A DNA stretch of 64,000 bases, from the NCBI GenBank assembly GCA_015501605.1, contig JADNRZ010000006.1, positions 2,046,001 to 2,110,000 of the forward strand, read 5' to 3'. Positions 34,672 through 46,865 of the stretch are shown here, in pieces. The DNA comes from Panaeolus papilionaceus. Taxonomy: Eukaryota; Basidiomycota; Agaricomycetes; Agaricales. The notes beneath the pieces were generated by a model that was not told the origin of the DNA, searched no databases, and saw only the letters and a list, made by a program, of their open reading frames with translations. The position numbers and the translations under genes are program-made. The first letter of the stretch is position 1; each line of letters opens with the position of its first letter.

Positions 34672-37600
34672 ATGGACTTCAAGGATATTGGGAGGAGGGA
34701 ATCTTTACGACTTTCACCGGATGTCATTGACAATACTGGTCTCGCAATATTCCAGGATACAGCGACAACTTCATCCCACCTATCCAACGATGACCCAGAC
34801 ATCGACATCGCACCTTGGTTAGATATACCGGTAGGTTGTTCTTTAAATTTAATCTATTTTTTTATATTTAATAAATTTATTCAGCCCACACCACCCCCAA
34901 AGTCACCTACAACACGGAATCCACAGCATAAGGCGTCCTTTGGCGGGCTGAGCTTGAAGAATGGGCGTGGAAGTCGTTCAATAGCACCCTCAGAATCTTC
35001 AGCTTCTTTATACGTTCCAGATTCAAAGCGCAGGTCTGCAGACGATGGGGAGTCATCAAGAGGACTCACCTACAGCGGCTCATCAACACATTCTGGCGAC
35101 CTCCGAAAAGCCAAATCGTCAATGGGCTTGAACATTTTGAAGGTGATCAGAGGTCGGCCCAGCAAATCACACTTGCGGTCAGACTCAGATGGTTGTGAGG
35201 GACACCCCTCATTACGACCTCCAGTACCAGCCTTACCCGACCCAGTCTACAACACACCATCACTGGGAAGCATCCGCCCTACACCGTCATTTTCAGGCAC
35301 CGCCGACGACAACAGACATTATTATTCACCTTCATCATCCGCATCAGGTCCATCTGGGAAGGAAAAGGAGAGGGAACGAGAGAAAGAGAGGGTAAAGGAG
35401 AAGGAAAAAGAAAAGGACAGGAAGGAGAAATCGGACAAGGCAAAGAGCAAACCTTTCCTGCCCTTTGTAAGTCGATTAGGCCAGTCAAGCAAACACCCAC
35501 CGTCACCCCCGCCCCCAAAAGCAGGCCGTGGGCGGAATACATCGTCCGAGACCTATGTGGGAGTCCCAGGAGCAGAACTGGGCTTTGATGCTGACCTCAA
35601 CCTCGATAATCTGGAGGGCATCGTGGACTTTGGCTATCTTTCAACTAGCTCTGCAGGCCTGCCAGGCCAGCGGGACCGGCAGCACAGCGCGAACGGGGAT
35701 CCATCTTCATTCTATATTTCATATCCACATCATGACTCCTCGTCCCCGCATTCCCGAGTGGCACAGCCCAACTTCAGTAACCCCTGGTTTTCACCAACTC
35801 CGACATCCTACCAGGATAAACGCAGAGTCGCGTTCATCTACGAGGATGGAAGGAAGGTGTCCCCTAAAACTATGATATCACCCGATAGTTTGGGCCGGCG
35901 GGGTTCGCCCACAGACCCTTGGATGTCCACATCACCCTCGACCTCTTCGACTCTTGGCGACGGATCAGATCCCCCCAAAGCCGTGTCATGGGAAGCACCA
36001 GAGAGTTGGCTGCCAATGGATTCTAGCATGCCATCAGTACAAGCCAGTTTACCTGAAGAGGAGGAAGACAATCTTTCCACGGAAGACGAACTGACAAATC
36101 ATGGTGTAGAGATCGCGGAAATTGAGGAGGCGTGCTCGTCAGATGTGGAGGAGGAATTCGAGGGACGAAGAGGGAGCAATAGCACCATTGCTCCAGAGTC
36201 GTACTTGGGCAGCTGGAGGCCGAACAGGCGACGGAAAACCGAAGGTGACGCCGAGGAGGAGAAGCTCAATGCCACGTCCTCCGTTCTGTCGCTGGCGTCA
36301 ACAACCGTGGGCAGGAAGAAATTCCCTTTCGTCAGCTCAAACCCAACCCGCAAATTTGGCTCTCGGCCATCTGCCCCATCCATATCTTCTGCGACTCTCG
36401 TACCAACGCCCTCCGTTCAGTCCCTTGCTACGACACGCACAAGGACAACCAGCGCCGCCAACAGCATTTACACGATCTACGCCAGCACGGTCGTGTTGGA
36501 TCTGACTGACAGGAAGTCTGTGTTTGAAGATGCAGCTCAAGGGCCTATGAGGGTAAATGGCCCTAGGTCGAACGTGAATGCGCCTGGACCATCAGCCCCA
36601 TATCCAGGCTACCTTCACAAGATGCGCGTGAGGACGACAGGCACGGGAAAATACCACCTTGTATCCATCGGTATCGAGTCCACGGTCCAGCAGTTTTGCA
36701 ACAAGTTGCACAAGAGGTATAAACCGGAAAACCCGCATGTTCATCATGATCTGTATTTGACTGAGCAAGGGAGAGGTATGTGGGATCTGTTCCCGTGTAA
36801 TTTAATTTTTGTTGATTGCATATTTAGAGCGGATTCTGCAACCTAACGAGCAACCCGCGCAGATTGTACGCAATCGGTTGACGCAGGCTGGATACGATTT
36901 TGAGGACAGTCTTCATCTCTTGGGACCCGAGAGTCTCGGAATTCTGCTCAAGTTTGTGTACAAGAGTCAGGATTTGTCAGGGGTGAGCTTTTATCACGCT
37001 TATTGTATGATATGCTGATTTAACGGAAAACCTCAGGAGGAACAAATTTCCTATGAGGATTGGAAGTCGGTAGATCTATCTGGACGGGGACTACGTACAA
37101 TTCCTGTCGCTCTTTACCAGCAAGCAGAGGCCGTCATCAGTCTCAAGCTGTCGAGAAACCCAATTACGGAAATCCCGAAGGACTTCATCCAGTCATGTAC
37201 AACGCTTCGCGAGCTCAAGCTAAGCAACATGGCCATCAAGAAAGTCCCCCTCAGCGTTCAATATTCCCCCACCCTCCATCGACTCGATATCTCCTGTAAC
37301 AACATCAAAGACCTCGACGAGCCGCTCCTTGACAAGGTGAAAGAATTGCGCTTCCTCAACGCACAAAACAATCGACTTGAAAAGCTCCCTTGGTACCTCC
37401 CCCGCCTCGAAAACCTCGTCATGCTCAACATTTCCAACAACAAATTCACTGTCTTCCCAGCGGTTGTCACCCAGCTTGTTGGCCTCAAGGAGCTTGATAT
37501 CTCGTTCAACATGATCCCCGAGCTTCCTGAAGCTATAGGGAACCTCCGCCAGCTGGACCGCCTCGTTCTCGTCAGCAATCAAATCGTCAAATTCCCCGAT

Positions 37601-40600
37601 GAATGCGACAGGCTCGTCAGCCTACGGATTCTTGACTGCAGGCGCAACCAGATCTCCGACCTCAGCCCGGTCTGCACTCTCCCCATGCTCAGCACCCTCA
37701 ACGCGGACTACAACCTCATCCATGGATTCGAAATCTCCCTTGGTCCCAATCTCACTACCTTCACCCTCTCGCACAACGACATTACCTCTCCCTCCATCGT
37801 CGCAGGTCCCATCAGCAAAGTCACATACCCCTTGACATCCCTTGACCTTTCGTACGCACAGCTCTCTACCCTGGATCAGATCGCAGTTAGCCTCCTCCCC
37901 GCACTACGCACACTCAACGTCAGTCACAACAAAATCCGATCCTTACCAGAAACGCTCGGCAACCTCCAATGGCTTGAAGTCCTCACATGCACAGATAACA
38001 AAATCGACCACCTGCCAGAGACGATCGGCAACTTGCAGAAGCTCGAGGTGTTGGACGCGCATAACAACTGTCTGGCTGAACTGCCTCAGTCGATATGGAA
38101 TTGCAGGAGTTTGGCAAAGATCAACGTTACGTCGAATTCGATTGAGAACTGGCATGATCCACCTGTTGTTGCTATGCAGGAGGCAGTGGTGAATGTTGGG
38201 CCACCGGAAGCTTCGGCTTCGGATCTGTTGGCTGTGCCTACGGTTATCTCTCGGAAAACGTCGACGACATCGATTTTGACCGGCAGGAATCTGCCACCTC
38301 TCGTTCACTCGCTGAGGTATCTCTACCTCGGCGAGAACGACCTGAAGGACAACGCAATCCAGCCCCTTGCGATTTTCCATCAGCTCCGTGTCCTTAACTT
38401 GGCGTACAATAAGATCCAGGACCTTCCACCTAGTTTCTTCCGCAATATGGCTCAGCTTGAGGAACTGTACCTGTCAGGCAACAAGCTCACGAACATCTCC
38501 GCCGAAGACTTGCCCCGCCTCACCAAGTTGACGACGTTGTTCCTGAATGGGAATAAACTCCAGACACTGCCTCAGGAGCTAACCAAAGTGGCGTCGTTGG
38601 CGACGTTGGATGTGGGGAGCAATGTGTTGAGGTACAACATCAACAATTACGAGTTTGATTGGAATTGGTATGTCTTTTATTTTGTCTTCTTCGCATTTTT
38701 ATTTTCTTGATATGCTAATATGTTTTTTATGTCAGGAATTTCAATAAAAATCTCAAGTACCTCAACCTTTCAGGTAATTCACGACTGCAGATCAAACCCG
38801 AGCAGGAACGAGCTGGAGGAATTCGCACGAGCAGACACATTCACCACCTCGGCCACTCCACGCAGTATTCCAGACTCTCTGGATTCACTGACCTCACGCA
38901 GCTCCATGTCCTCGGTCTCATGGATGTCACCATTACCACGACGTCTAACGATAACAACGCCGTTGATATTCCTGACGAAAACCCCGATAGACGTGTGCGC
39001 ACGTCCACCTCAACCATTGGAGGCATGGGGTACGGTATTGCCGACTCCATGGGCAAGAATGACCATCTCAGCATGCTCGATCTCGTTCATGAGTACCACG
39101 GACGCAAGGGTGAAGCCATTTTTGCCATGTTCGGTCGCGTTCATCCCGTCAAAGTGCAATCGGCGCAGGCCAGCCCCAATCTCATCCCTAAATTCCTCCA
39201 CGATAATTTCATCAACGTCTTTACGAACCAAATGCATGCTGTTAACGAAAAGCAGGAGAAGGAAGGCATCCCTGTACACTTGCGACGAGATGGATTTCCA
39301 AAGGCTCTTCATTGGACGTTCTTGAAGTTGAACCAAGATCTCCACGAGGCGCTGAAACCCCCTGGCAGGAAGAACTCGCAGGCAAGTATCATGTCGGCGT
39401 ATGGTCGTTGGGATACGATGTTGCAGAAGGGCGGCGCGTCGGGTATTGTGGTCTACATTGTGGACAAGATGCTCTTCGCTGCCAATGTCGGAGACTCACT
39501 GGCTGTGGTGTGTAGGCAAGGCTTCTCGCAGCAGATTTCCAAAAGGCACGAGCCGTTTGACCGCGAGGAGATCGCTAGGATTCGTTCAGCCGAAGGATAC
39601 GTTACACCTTCGGGTTTGGTCAACAACGAAGTCGACGTGTCACGATCCTTTGGTTATTACCACATGTTCCCTCCCATGAATGCCCGTCCGGATATCTTCG
39701 TCTACCAGCTGTCGGAGTTGGACGAGTTTGTTATCATCGCCAACCGTGGATTGTGGGATTATGTCCCATTCCAGACTGCCGTCGACATTGCGAGGAGTGT
39801 ACATCTTGTCAACCGTGATGCCATGTTGGCTGCCCAGAAACTGAGGGACCTGGCTATTAGCTACGGCGCGGACGGTAGTACCATGGTCATGGTCATCTCG
39901 GTCATCGACCTGTTCCAGACGGCGCCCAAAGCACGTCAACCCACGCTTGATCCCATTCTCGAAATCCGTCCCAGACCTAAACGGGACCAGGACCATGAGT
40001 TCCGTCGTCTCGGCGAGGAAGTCCCTGCTCCCATTGGTCACATTACTCTCGTGTTCACAGATATCCGCAACTCCACTCACCTATGGGAAGCCAATCCTGG
40101 GATCCAAGCTGCCCTACGCACGCACAATCACCTGTTGCGTCGTCAGCTTCGTTTCTGTGGTGGATACGAGGTTAAGACTGAAGGAGACTCGTTTATGTGC
40201 TCGTTCCCGACTGCTCTCGCGGGTTTGTGGTGGTGCTTGACGGTACAGCTGCAACTCTTGGACGCAGAGTGGCCGTTGGAGATTTTGGAGTGCGAAGACG
40301 GAAAGCCTGTGGAGGTGAATGGCCAGCTTCTAGCCCGTGGTCTCTCAGTCCGTATGGGTATTCATTGTGGTTTGCCACTTCTCTGCGAACCCGATCCCAT
40401 CACCAAGCGGATGGACTACTTTGGACCCATGGTTAACAGATCCGCTCGGATCATGGGCAGCGCTCAAGGTGGTCAGATTTTGTGCAGCTTGGACGTCATG
40501 CGAGAGATCAATGCTCGGATCAATGACGTTGCCGAAGAAGAAACGGAATACTCGAGACTCCAAAGCTCGCAGGCGATCGAGGCGATCAAGAGGATTGGGA

Positions 40601-41175
40601 TCGAGACGATTAGTGTTGGAGAGATGAAGTTAAAGGGCCTTGAACTCCCCGAGATGTTGACAGCCATTTATCCCAAGGGGTTGAAGGGTAGATACGACTT
40701 GAAGGAATCGTCGGCGTCGAATGGGACAAGGGTGCAGTTCAGCGTGCAGCAGATGAGGGAACTGGGCTTTTTGTGTTTGAGGATGGAGGCATTGGCGTCG
40801 GGAAGGGTGTTCCAACCTCCAAGCGACAGGAAGGAGAGCATTCAGTCTCAACCCGAAGGGGACAAGCAGGACGCAGATGGAGATGGCGAATCCAAATTCT
40901 TCATCAGCGACCCCGACCTTCTCCTCCCTTCCATCAACGACAAGTCGAGCGATAACGAACTCAACCTCGTCCTGGATTCTCTCTCGATCCGGATTGAAAA
41001 TGCTTCTTACGCGATGGCTGCGAGACATAATGTGCCAATGCCAGCGCCCAAACCCGTATCCTCAGGTGTAAATGGCCATCAGTTCTTGTCAACATTGCAG
41101 GACGATGGAGAACTTGACCAGAAAACCCTTGATTACCTTAAATCTGTCATTCAACGCTTTGAGGCGCTGTCATAA
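34672..41175 (+). CDS. CYR1: Adenylate cyclase, 2091 aa (RA - LRR - PP2C-like - cyclase)
   Basis: Five exons: 34672-34830, 34885-36775, 36828-36982, 37037-38667 and 38736-41175; introns of 54, 52, 54 and 68 nt all keep phase. The first 600 residues are disordered and Ser/Pro-rich. A Ras-association-like domain lies near 620-735 (LHKMRVRTTGTGKYHLV). Leucine-rich repeats fill about 745-1280 (LDISCNNIKDL, LNLAYNKIQDLP). A PP2C-like domain follows near 1380-1680 (GKNDHLSMLDLV). The class III cyclase domain starts near 1715 with metal-binding Asp in VFTDIRNST and EGDSF, and MGIHCGLP. This is the classical fungal architecture. The enzyme makes cAMP at the membrane under Ras or G-protein control and drives PKA signalling in growth, nutrient sensing and development. 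The first intron is 3n and stop-free, so the unspliced frame stays open. Confidence 0.93.
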
Positions 41176-42000
41176 GTTGAACATTTCACGACCCTATTTC
41201 TATTCCTCTTTTCTATCATCGCTCCGTCGCATATTAAAACATACCTACTCACATACCACTCTCACATTTTACCCCTCGCACCCCAGTACTGTTGCCATTT
41301 GCTTTGCTTTGCGCACCCATCTTTCTTTTGCGCACTGTGCTATCACGTTACTCGCAAGCTTTCTTTTCTTAATTATGTTTTTCTTCGGGTTCTTTTCTGG
41401 CTTTCGGTCAACTTGCTCTCTCTTGTACGCTATCATAGATTTTTATACTTTTTTGTCTTTTCTTTTTCAGACATTTATGTACACGTATCATCTCTCCACT
41501 TTTCATACCACTCTACTCTACCCCAGCTAACCGGCACTCTATCTACCCTTTTCTGTCCTATCCCCACGTTCACCCATTTGCTGCCTTTGACACCTTCAAT
41601 ACTCCCCTAACCCCATCATTATGTTTCAATTTTCAATTTCTTCACTCTTGTTGTGTACGTGTCAGTGTTTTATTATTGTAAGAATATGTTCAATACAGTT
41701 CTGGGCTGCTTGATTTGTCATTTGGGTCAAGCGTAAAAATGTAAGAGTCGTTATTCAGACAGTCTTTATCTAGGATGTAGCATCGACGTAGAAATACAAT
41801 TGTGAGCCAAAATAAATTACAAATATATCCCCCACAGTGGAACAAGTTGTGTTTCATCAGTGATGATTGTTGCGAAACTTCAAACTGGCCAGTGTCAATG
41901 TTAATTGAATAGCGATAGTCCATTGCGGCGATAGCATGTGATGGATGAGATTAAGTGTAAAGAGATGGAATGGAAGTAGGTTTGTTGATGATAGTGGTGG
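41176..42000. other. 3' flank of adenylate cyclase, convergent with the PC-esterase gene
   Basis: Pyrimidine-rich downstream sequence that should include the long 3' UTR. Open frames here are low-complexity Phe/Ser/Leu-rich translations of the T/C tracts. Nothing else supported. Confidence 0.4.
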
Positions 42001-43499
42001 TTAGAAGTGCGTGATGAAGTGCCAGATATAATGTGTCCACCCTTCTAGGACGCCTGCGCCAGCCATAATATGGAGACAGTCGCCTGTAACGTGCTGGAAA
42101 GGATAAAGAGTTATAATTGGTGGCGGATCAGGACTTATAAAACATACAGCATCGGGTCGTAAGCGTGCAGGTCTCTCAATGCCAAGATAATGTATATTCG
42201 AGAAGCTATCTCGTTCAGAGAGAACTTTCTAATGAAAGGGGAAGAGGCGTCAGAATCAGCTGAGACAAAAGACGGAAAATAAAGTTTAACAAACCTCGAA
42301 AAATCCATTAAACTTCCATATTTCACCCCAGTTATACAGGTTCAGTTTGAATGACTCTATTTCCTTCCATGGTTTGTTGGATGAATGGCAGTTTTCGTGA
42401 CCTGGCAAATAGGGTCTAATCACCACCTCCTTCTTTGGCTGCTTGGTACCCAAGGGCCACCATGTCCGCTGCTTTTTATTGTGCTCAGAGATAACTCCCT
42501 GAACCCGCTTCATCCACGTCGTCATCGCTTTTTCGAAAAGAAATGTAACGCCTTCCATGCCCAATGGAACAGTTTTCGCCAATGTTACCGTGGTCCAATG
42601 GCCGCCTGTGCTAACGATCATAGTCTTATAATTTGCACGGGGGCGAGATTCCAGGAACTCTTTGAGATATTCATCAAGGCTGATTGTCCACACTCGTTTC
42701 TCGCCGAATAACGAAGGGTCTTCAAGGTGAGGGTGGAGACTTCGATGTATTTCACGTAGCTCTTGTTTGGAAAAAAGGACATCAACGCGTCTGTATGCCA
42801 CCAGGGGGGTAGAAGTGATGCTGAAGTCTCTGGGGAGAGCAAGATGACGGATGAGTGGCGATTCTGGGTTGAGGTACAGATGTTGAGGATATCCACGATC
42901 TATGTCCGGGTTGGCCGTATAGTTTGGTGTTGCGATTACGTGCGGATAGAGGATGCACGACAGGGAGAAAAAGTGATTATCCGTTACAGAATCTGAAAAT
43001 TCCGCAGATCAAATTGTCAGCACGACGTAGGGAATCAACGCTGTTTTGTAAACATACCACCAACGAGGAACCACCCCCCTTCTTCAACGAGGTGCTTTAG
43101 CAATATGGGTGCTGCTAACGAATCCAGATGTTGCTCACAGTCTTCAGAAGGTTTCCAGCGCCAGGACTGAGCCCCAGGAAACCTACCCCACTGCTCCTGC
43201 TTGTCTGAACCTAGATGCCAACGATATTTTCTGGAGCTAGCACAACCTTCAAATCCTGAGAACTGCAGAGCATCGTCCGGAGACGACATGCCCGATTTAT
43301 TTGACCTGGGCTCAAACACCCATTCCCCATTGGAGTATGCCTGGGGGCTGCATCTACCTTTCGACTTTTGAACGAATTTCAATGATAAGGCGGCGTCATC
43401 ACTGACGACCCCAGGTCTATTGGTGTAAAGGTTGAGTATTAGGAAGCAGGCTGCGATCGCAATGGTCGCTCTCAAAGGGGTCACTCGCGGCATGTCCAA
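42001..43499 (-). CDS. PC-esterase (SGNH-type) domain protein, copy 1, 437 aa
   Basis: Four exons: 43499-43058, 42992-42295, 42228-42148 and 42093-42001; introns are 65, 66, 66 and 54 nt. A single N-terminal membrane anchor (ATIAIAACFLILNLY) suggests a type II Golgi or secretory protein. Motifs fit the PC-esterase family related to plant TBL/PMR5 and Cas1p: EGCASSRKYRWHL, GDSVTDNHFF with the nucleophile Ser, TGGHW, and a distal GDCLHIM with Asp and His. Such enzymes add or remove acetyl groups on polysaccharides; the substrate here is unknown. The GDS motif is only complete after splicing intron 1. A paralogue with the same exon structure lies at 49519-51012. Confidence 0.82.
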
Positions 43500-44514
43500 G
43501 ATGACCGGTTTGGGGTGGTTGAGGATGTCAAGGCTCAGAAGACCTGATTTCGTTAAACAACACGAGGACCTAGACTAAGACGGTTGAATCACAACCTAGA
43601 GATCATATGCTGTTAAAATCTTCAGCCATTCATAGTAACAACTCGGCTGACCTAGTCACTAAGAGCGTCGATCCAATAAGTTCGCAGGTGTCAATAGCGA
43701 ACATTGACCTGGGATAATTATATGGACTGGTGGGAATGTCCCGAAATAGGCCAAGTCAGTGGCATCTGGCATCTTGTCTTCTCAGCAGGCACGTTGTTCA
43801 ACAAAGGAAAAAACAAAGGGGTTGACAGCTAGGATCACGTCGAGTATCAAAAGCAAGGTCTCATTCAGCAGCATCTGAAAAATCCTGTGGCAGAACCGAG
43901 CGACCAACTTGCGACATGGTGGATGTGGGCAAAGGTTTTGTGAAGGCCGCTGTGACCCGCACTGAGTAGTTCGTATTTGGTTTGCAGGCTGAAACCAAAT
44001 AAACGCTGATCCATGGGCGATGTTTGTACTCGTGGGAATTGAAGTTGGGCGTCAGTCACCAAGAGCTCTCTTGTAAATTTGTTTCTACTCTCTGAGCAAG
44101 TGATTGAAACGTTTATACAAACGCGCTATATTTTGAGGCTACATCAGGTCTGAGGCACATCTCTCGTAAATCCAACAGCATTTTTACTTTGGTGACTTAG
44201 TAACACAAGTTTGATTTCATACTCTTAACTCGATCGAGGTCTAAATGACAACTAGTGAGTGGATTGACTCTTTGGCTTTACCTAGAGGCCATTTCCCCTC
44301 AATACTGATTTAAGTCCCAGTTTCGGCTTGGCAGATTCCTAGAAAATTTCGACCTCAGGTCGCTTTGATTATTCTTCACTGGTCAGCCCAAAATGTGGAC
44401 CAAATTAAAACAATTAGTTAGCTTTTGAATTCTCCTATCAGTCCAAGACTGTTCCCCGAATCAATATAAAGCTCTCAGTTCCACCCCGCGTCGGATTCGA
44501 CACCAGCCACCGAC
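43500..44514. other. Divergent intergenic region
   Basis: About 1 kb between the PC-esterase start (minus) and the next plus-strand gene. No supported open frame or repeat. Confidence 0.4.
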
Positions 44515-46126
44515 ATGCCTCCGAGAACCCATGAACGGCGCCACTCACCCTCACCGCCGATACCTTCCCAGAGAGAAGGCAATGCGCCGCACAGGTTAAC
44601 CTCTGCTTCCTCTACTTCTATATTGAGTGTTTCTGGGTTCGATAACCAGCCTAGCACTACATTCCCTCGATCAAATAACGACCCACTTCTAACTGGTGAC
44701 AATGTTCGTGACTCTGGGGGACTTGTTCCACTAAACCTGGGCTTTCGTGGTACTCTGGAGTCAGAGGCAGGCGGAACTTTCGATGATGCTGGTCTCAACC
44801 TGACCTCATTGGAAGGCATCCGATTGGGCGCATCTGCATTGTCAGTAGTGGGACCACCCGCTCCAGGAAAACTGGTCTCCCAGGCCGACAAACCAAGGGG
44901 TGCCAAATCCCAAGCCTTGTGGAACACTCGTCCTCCACCAAACTCAGTTTTCTCCTACTTGAAAAGATTTCTCGAATACACCCCTCCTAAACATACCCAG
45001 CTATCTTCGTCCAGCGGCAGGAGCACTCGTTCACCCGCCACCTATGATAATCATATTCCTCGACACCAGCAGCTGTCGAGGATTGTCGTGGATCCTGAAA
45101 TGCCACGTTTGCTCTCGGCATCTGCTCAAAGGAAGCTAACTGCGTCACCAATCGTGGATCCCTTCCTTTATCACATCGAGAAGTATTCCAACTTAGAGTT
45201 TCAACCCCTTCAGCAGTTCTCCGTCAGGGACGAGAACGACGTTGTTCAAGCGATGGCTAGGGCCGACCGAGCGTTTTTTCAGCAAGCTCTCAATGTGGCA
45301 TCAGTTCTTGTGGCAGGGGATTCTAGTGCTACTGGCCCTCACTCGCTTTTCGAGATCGAAATCCTGACCACCGAAGGGAACAAGGCGGCCGTTGCAGATG
45401 CCGAGATACGACTGGTGGATCGGTCAAAGGGTTTTCCACAGCTGGCATCGCAGCTTGCGCCCATATTCCGAGCAGAGATACCCGGTCCCATATCCTGGTT
45501 CAGATCGAGTGTAAGAGCTTGACAGTGGGCGACGCTGAAACAATGAGGGAGATCGTTCATGCACCTCTCAAGCCCTGGCCCGAGTGTCCGGACCTACCCA
45601 ATGGCTGTCGAGATCAGAAGAAGTGCACCGCGACCGACAGTCAGATATCTATCGACTTGAGCACACAGGGCGCCCCCGACCGCGGCGACGCGAGCGAGGC
45701 TTTGAGATCCAAATGGTTTCCATCAGGTCCTCGGGGTGTTATGCCTCGCGTCTGGAAGCGCTGGAGCGTACCCCACAGAATGTTCAGTTGGCCTTGAGTA
45801 TTGCAGATATGATTCGCGTGCAGGTGAGCAAAATTTCAATGCCATATTCTATCGTTTTGAAACTGATTCCAAGACTTGTCTTATGGTTCAGGCATTTTCG
45901 GCCATAACAAAGAAGGATAACACCTTCGGTATTGTTACATCAGGTAACTATACCATTGTGAGTCATCGCTTCCGCGATGGCGGGAAAGCAAAGGAAGGCC
46001 GAAAGCCAACATTGTTTGTGTCCAGAGGTTATCGACTTGGATACAGCCATCGTCCTATACGGATGGCTAATTGTGTCCGTCATTATTGCAGCCCATGAAG
46101 ATGCAGTAGATCGGTTCCGCGTCTAG
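44515..46126 (+). CDS. Unidentified protein, possible kinase-less relative of the downstream kinase-like gene, 465 aa
   Basis: Four exons proposed: 44515-45508, 45573-45823, 45892-45943 and 46026-46126; introns are 64, 68 and 82 nt. The first 150 residues are Ser/Pro-rich and disordered. A more ordered part begins near residue 205 (DPFLYHIEKYSNLEFQPL). The end reads AFSAITKKDN, FGIVTS, then VIDLDTAIVLYGWLIV. This end loosely recalls the segment just before the kinase domain in the next gene (ATFLVLSNGN, then LIQLALFSAMMQD). No kinase motifs are present. The last junction is uncertain: unspliced, the frame ends at 46098 instead. Splicing was preferred because it gives a more protein-like C-terminus. 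Function unknown. Confidence 0.55.
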
Positions 46127-46865
46127 AAGGCCGATGGGCCTGGCTATGATGTATCCATGTACTCAGGCAAAAATTTATCGTTTTCACCAGTTACAGTATT
46201 GTATTATTCACTTGCTGCGATTAGCATGGTGCATGAGATGGAGAATGGTGAAATGCCCGGACAGACAAGGACAAATTCAAGTTGTCGGTCCAGAGTCCTG
46301 AGTCGGTCTAGAGTCAGTCCAGAATTTGTCAGTCGTATTACTAGAGCACTCTTCCCTTCTACCCCTGGCGCCTGTTTCTCCCTGTTTCACGTTGTAGTAC
46401 CAAGGAGGAGACACCGGTGTTTTTTTGACCCGGCCGTCGACAGGGAGGGGGTGTTTTGCCCTGTTATCATTATGACTCAGCTATGATTTGCGTCGTTTAT
46501 ATAATGTAGTCTGGTTTAACCTGATTTCAATTATCATCCAGACTCATTCATCATTCACAAGTGCGGCCCTGAGCACACTGTATACAAATTTTTACTGGAG
46601 GTGACCACTGGAAGAATTGCTTTCAATTGAATCAGTCGAGTTATTAGCCAGTCTCATGAAGCCTCCAGGGCGTTAATTTTAGACCATCACAGTCTTGCCT
46701 GCTAACGCGACATCACTCAAGTCATTGTCTCCTGGGGCCTTTACAAAGCCTCGAACCTTTCAATATGTACGCCCGCAATTTTTTTTACTAATCGCGGTTA
46801 TCAAGGCTCACCCTTTTTTCTCTCAGCATAATTATCAATCCTACACTACCGCATTACACCGCAGG
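46127..46865. other. Intergenic or 5' leader of the kinase-like gene
   Basis: Contains a likely 5' UTR intron (GTACGC to CTCTCAG, about 46766-46825) just before the chosen start of the kinase-like gene. No other gene is supported. Confidence 0.4.

Noticed and set aside
41299..41610. Phe/Ser/Leu-rich frames after adenylate cyclase
   Set aside because: They translate a pyrimidine-rich 3' flank, with no motif or splice evidence.
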